Assembly (NCBI GenBank): GCA_963605745.1
Contig: CAVCWT010000071.1
Span: 1 to 7,178, forward strand
Length of the DNA stretch: 7,178 nucleotides
Source of the DNA: CAG-791 sp963605745
GTDB lineage: Bacteria > Bacillota > Clostridia > Lachnospirales > Lachnospiraceae
Direction: 5' to 3'
The notes beneath the pieces are model-generated. The model was not told the origin of the DNA and made no database searches. It saw only the letters and a list, made by a program, of their open reading frames with translations. How positions within the stretch are numbered: the stretch's first letter is position 1; each line of letters opens with the position of its first letter. The translations under genes were made by a program, and so were the position numbers. Of the stretch, positions 5,038 through 7,178 are shown piece after piece.

Positions 5038-5077
5038 CAAGCAGTCCGCAGGGTCAAAGACTCCTGCAGACTGCTTG
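5038..5077. terminator. Hairpin between convergent brnA and the relaxase gene, probably a two-way terminator
   Basis: CAAGCAGTCCGCAGG (5038-5052) pairs with CCTGCAGACTGCTTG (5063-5077), 14 of 15 pairs with one C-A mismatch and a 10-base loop. It lies just after the brnA stop and 27 bases past the relaxase stop. T-runs are weak on both sides (TTTT on the minus strand a few bases after the stem), so its efficiency is uncertain. Confidence 0.65.
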
Positions 5078-5104
5078 TCTGTTATCAGCACATTTCTTGC
5101 CTTT

Positions 5105-6391
5105 TTACAGGCTCATATCGTCCCAGGAATGGCCTCTCTCGTGCCGCTGTTCCTGCCGGTTGGCCGGACGCTCCGGAAGCAGATTCCGCGCCTTATCGAC
5201 GAGGTGGAGGAGCTGCTTCGGCAGGTGTCGCTCCAGCATGTCCAGCACCCGGTCGATGCCCTCCAGCAGCCGGTCGGAAAAGCTCCGTTCTTCCTCCAGT
5301 TCCTCTCGCAGCTCCATGTTCTCATACTGGAGTTGTTCAAGCTGGTTCTGTTTTGCCGCAGCTTCCATCCGATCCTTGATGGACGGAACCTTCTTTTGCA
5401 GCTCGGCCTTGTCTTTTCTCAGCGCGGCATTTTCCTTTTTCAGCTCCACGTTTTCCTGCTTCGCCGCAGCGCCGGTCATGGCCGCAGCCTTGAGGTCCCT
5501 GATCTGCTCCACCGTAGCGCCCTTGACAGCCCCTGTGAGCGTTTTTTCCGGTCGGATGGTATCCAAGTCCACCCGAACCCGTTCTGCGGCTCTCAGCGCC
5601 TTTGCAGTGCCTGAGAGCGATTTTACTTCCTTCGTCAGCACAGCTTTCTGCTCCTGCAGGTCTGCCGTCTCCTGTAAGGCCGCTTCCTTCTGTTCCTGCG
5701 CGGCCTCGGCCTCCTGGATCGCCGCACGGTACTCCGGCAGATCCATATGCCGCCGGTTGCTGCCGAGAGAAATAATTTCAAACTCGTGCTGCTGGGCGAT
5801 CTCCGTCAGCACGTCCTTCTCCCGATCCATCCATGCTTTCCACTCGGTCTGTTTTCGGCCATTGCCTGTAAAGCCCTGCTGCTTGAGGGCCTGCTTGATG
5901 GATACGCGCGTAGACAGTCCCCGCGTCTGCTCCGTCGCTACCGGAACATAGTCTATATGCAGGTGCGGCGTGGCCTCGTCCATGTGCAGCACCATATTGA
6001 ACACCCGGAGATGAGGGTTGCGCTCCTGGAAGGTTTCTGCGAACTCCGTCAGCGCCTCGGCAGCTCGCTGGCCGCCCTCCGAGCCGCAGCCGCAGTCGCT
6101 GAGATTGCCGATCTGGAAGATAGCCTCCTGGAACAGCTTCTCCTGCTTGCTCTTGCGGATATGCTCGTAGTAGTCCGGGATCTTGTCCCTGGTCTTTTTC
6201 TTCCCGGCGTTGTACTTCTCCAGCGCCTCGTCGAACAGCTCGTGATAGACCTGCTTCAGATCCTCATTGACAAAGACGATGTTCTGCCCCGACCGTTCCC
6301 GGTCTACGTTGGCCGCTGTGAAATCCCGGTTGTTGTGCCGGACGCTGCCCTTTCCCATCATGCCGGAAATCGTTGTTTCGATACCGCTCAC
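5105..6391 (-). CDS. mobV: MobV-family relaxase (Mob/Pre plasmid mobilization protein)
   Basis: The product is 428 residues. It should nick the element at oriT, stay on the 5' end, and lead transfer through a helper's conjugation channel. VRHNNRDF (17-24) matches the H-x-x-R first motif of MobV enzymes; His19 corresponds to His22 of pMV158 MobM, the nucleophile. LHMDEATPHLHIDYVPV (135-151) is the metal-binding motif, with His136, Asp138, Glu139, His143 and His145. Residues 225-375 form a long Glu/Lys/Gln-rich coiled coil, and the tail (405-428) is basic. The start is GTG with AGAGG and GGAAGG upstream; no in-frame ATG gives a better fit. It is the only visible transfer gene, so transfer would depend on a helper. 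Start-codon choice is the least certain point. Confidence 0.93.
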   Translation of the reverse strand: MSGIETTISGMMGKGSVRHNNRDFTAANVDRERSGQNIVFVNEDLKQVYHELFDEALEKYNAGKKKTRDKIPDYYEHIRKSKQEKLFQEAIFQIGNLSDCGCGSEGGQRAAEALTEFAETFQERNPHLRVFNMVLHMDEATPHLHIDYVPVATEQTRGLSTRVSIKQALKQQGFTGNGRKQTEWKAWMDREKDVLTEIAQQHEFEIISLGSNRRHMDLPEYRAAIQEAEAAQEQKEAALQETADLQEQKAVLTKEVKSLSGTAKALRAAERVRVDLDTIRPEKTLTGAVKGATVEQIRDLKAAAMTGAAAKQENVELKKENAALRKDKAELQKKVPSIKDRMEAAAKQNQLEQLQYENMELREELEEERSFSDRLLEGIDRVLDMLERHLPKQLLHLVDKARNLLPERPANRQEQRHERGHSWDDMSL

Positions 6392-6435
6392 CCTTCCTTT
6401 CCTCTGCTCTGATTTTCCGTTTTCGTACTGCTGCT

Positions 6436-6464
6436 ATTTTACCATATGAGTACCGATTAGGCAA
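6436..6464 (-). promoter_or_regulatory. Promoter of the relaxase gene
   Basis: On the minus strand, TTGCCT (6459-6464), a 17-base spacer and TAAAAT (6436-6441). It ends eight bases from the inverted repeat at 6472-6495, so a relaxase bound at oriT could repress its own gene, as known for pMV158 MobM. Confidence 0.72.
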
Positions 6465-6471
6465 CCTCTTT

Positions 6472-6555
6472 GTTACTTTCTTGTGAGAAAGTAACGCAAA
6501 AGCACTTTCACACCGCCGCCCCTTGTTGGGCTGGCAGTATGAAAGTGCTTTTGCG
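6472..6555. other. oriT: Candidate origin of transfer (oriT): nested inverted repeats beside the relaxase promoter
   Basis: GTTACTTTCT (6472-6481) and AGAAAGTAAC (6486-6495) form a perfect 10-bp stem with loop TGTG. CGCAAAAGCACTTTCA (6495-6510) and TGAAAGTGCTTTTGCG (6540-6555) form a perfect 16-bp inverted repeat around 29 bases, which hold a smaller GCCC/GGGC stem. The word YACTTTC appears four times in alternating orientation. MobV oriT sites lie just upstream of mob and are built from such repeats. The nick position cannot be assigned; the pMV158 nick sequence is not present in obvious form. Confidence 0.65.
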
Positions 6556-6720
6556 CGCTCCCGCGGGGGCTGCTGGAGCTGGCTGCGTCTACCGGCCTGT
6601 GTGCTGCCGGTTGTCTGCTGCCTCGCTCCAGAGGGGCGCTGCCCCTGCCGCCTGCGGGCGGCTCCCCGGTTCCCGCAGCCCTATCCGATGGACTGCGGGA
6701 ACGGAGAACGATACGGGGGA
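6556..6720. other. GC-rich non-coding stretch full of hairpins
   Basis: Between the oriT candidate and the SLH gene stop are, in order, CCGG/CCGG near 6591-6609, AGGGGC-GCT-GCCCCT (6632-6646), GCCGCC-TGCG-GGCGGC (6647-6662), and GTTCCCGCAG (6669-6678) with CTGCGGGAAC (6693-6702). The last could end SLH transcription, though no T-run follows. No gene is supported here. The density of stems would also suit a single-strand or transfer-related origin. Confidence 0.45.
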
Positions 6721-7178
6721 TTATACGGCCTGCGACCGCCACAGGAACGTGACGATCTGGCCACGGGTGCAGGTGTCTTCCGGCACGAACAGGCGACCGC
6801 CGACACCCTCCGTCACGCCATGCTCTGTCGCCCAGGCAACTGCTTTGGCGTAGTAGGTATTGGTCAGCACATCGTCAAACTCGGCATAGCCGCTGACGGC
6901 GGGACTGCCCGCAGCGCGGTAGAGGAAGGTCACGGCCTGCGCTCTGGTGCAGGCGGCGTCCGGGCTGAACTTCCCGTTGCCGGTCCCTTCAGTGATGCCG
7001 TTCTCAACCGCCCACGCGACTGCCCTGGCATAATAGCTGTCCGCAGCCACGTCCGTAAAGCTGCTCAGGCTCTTCGGCTCCGGAGAACCGGCAGCACGCC
7101 AGAGGAACGTCACGATCTGGCCACGGGTGCAGGGATCGTCCGGGCTGAAGAACAGGCCGTCACCTTTGGCGATGCCGT
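6721..7178 (-). CDS. C-terminal part of an SLH-domain surface protein (runs off the window)
   Basis: The last 151 codons are present; the 5' end lies beyond 7178. The translation contains the end of one S-layer homology domain (GIAKGDGLFFSPDDPCTRGQIVTFLWRAAG) and two complete ones: FTDVAADSYYARAVAWAVENGITEGTGNGKFSPDAACTRAQAVTFLYRAAG, written here only by its key features of F-x-D-V, A-x-x-W-A and T-R-x-Q, and a second with FDDV and TRGQIVTFLWR. SLH domains anchor secreted proteins to pyruvylated secondary cell-wall polymers. Placement at the extreme C-terminus, ending SQAV, is usual for clostridial adhesins. The region looks clearly more GC-rich than the secreted fragment at 18-365. The two edge genes point the same way and belong to the same broad protein class. 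The full length and N-terminal function are unknown. Confidence 0.88.
   Translation of the reverse strand, partial: GIAKGDGLFFSPDDPCTRGQIVTFLWRAAGSPEPKSLSSFTDVAADSYYARAVAWAVENGITEGTGNGKFSPDAACTRAQAVTFLYRAAGSPAVSGYAEFDDVLTNTYYAKAVAWATEHGVTEGVGGRLFVPEDTCTRGQIVTFLWRSQAV
6743..6773. repeat. 31-bp direct repeat, copy 1, in the SLH coding region
   Basis: The stretch starts AGGAACGTGACGATC and matches 7103-7133 at 30 of 31 positions. It encodes the TRGQIVTFLW end of an SLH domain. The similarity at DNA level, beyond what the protein needs, suggests recent domain duplication or gene conversion. Confidence 0.85.
7103..7133. repeat. 31-bp direct repeat, copy 2, in the SLH coding region
   Basis: Partner of 6743-6773, differing at one base (GTCACG instead of GTGACG). 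It lies 360 bp away, which is 120 codons or two SLH domains. Confidence 0.85.

Noticed and set aside
5097..5951. A 284-residue plus-strand open frame rich in Ser, Arg and Cys
   Set aside because: It is the antisense shadow of the relaxase coiled-coil region; the composition reflects complements of Glu, Lys and Ala codons.
6721..7178. A single gene running from 365 through position 1 and round to 6721 in a closed circle
   Set aside because: The fragment stops at TAG (18-20), and reading the SLH frame back across such a join also meets a TAG within about 20 bases, so no intact fusion exists even if the molecule is circular.

Overview
The window looks like the backbone of a small mobilizable plasmid, or an integrated relative of one, from a gut-type Clostridia host (Oscillospiraceae/Ruminococcaceae-like). 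That host assignment is inference. It rests on strong AGGAGG-type ribosome sites, TTGNNN-17-TATAAT promoters, a primase-type replication protein common on clostridial elements, a MobV relaxase, and surface proteins of the signal-peptide and SLH-domain kinds. No integrase, transposase, tRNA, rRNA or CRISPR array is visible.

Layout, left to right. Positions 18-365 (-) hold a short secreted surface-protein fragment. Positions 456-1990 (-) hold a tightly packed operon read right to left: vapB, vapC, a lone RelB/DinJ-like antitoxin, a DUF536-like HTH/coiled-coil plasmid protein, and a 54-residue basic protein. Its promoter is at 2012-2040. Two 36-bp blocks of 12-bp units lie inside the DUF536-like gene. 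Positions 2195-3993 (-) hold a 94-residue protein of unknown function, translationally coupled to a 505-residue primase-like replication protein. A long GC-rich hairpin leader (3994-4324) and a promoter at 4325-4353 precede this pair. Positions 4403-5030 (+) hold a brnT-brnA toxin-antitoxin pair with its own promoter. Positions 5105-6391 (-) hold the MobV relaxase, convergent with brnA, with its promoter at 6436-6464. Next to that promoter, 6472-6555 is a set of inverted repeats that is the best oriT candidate. Positions 6556-6720 are GC-rich, hairpin-filled and non-coding. Positions 6721-7178 (-) are the C-terminal end of an SLH-domain surface protein that runs off the window.

How the parts fit together: the primase-like protein would start replication, MobV would nick at oriT for transfer by a helper's machinery, and vapBC and brnTA would stabilise the element by post-segregational killing. 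The DUF536-like protein sits at the end of the vapBC operon and may act in replication control or partition. The surface proteins at the two edges are cargo or flanking host genes.

The least explained parts are the 12-bp unit arrays inside the DUF536-like gene, the antitoxin without a toxin, the structured replication leader with an orphan plus-strand terminator, and the two small unknown proteins.
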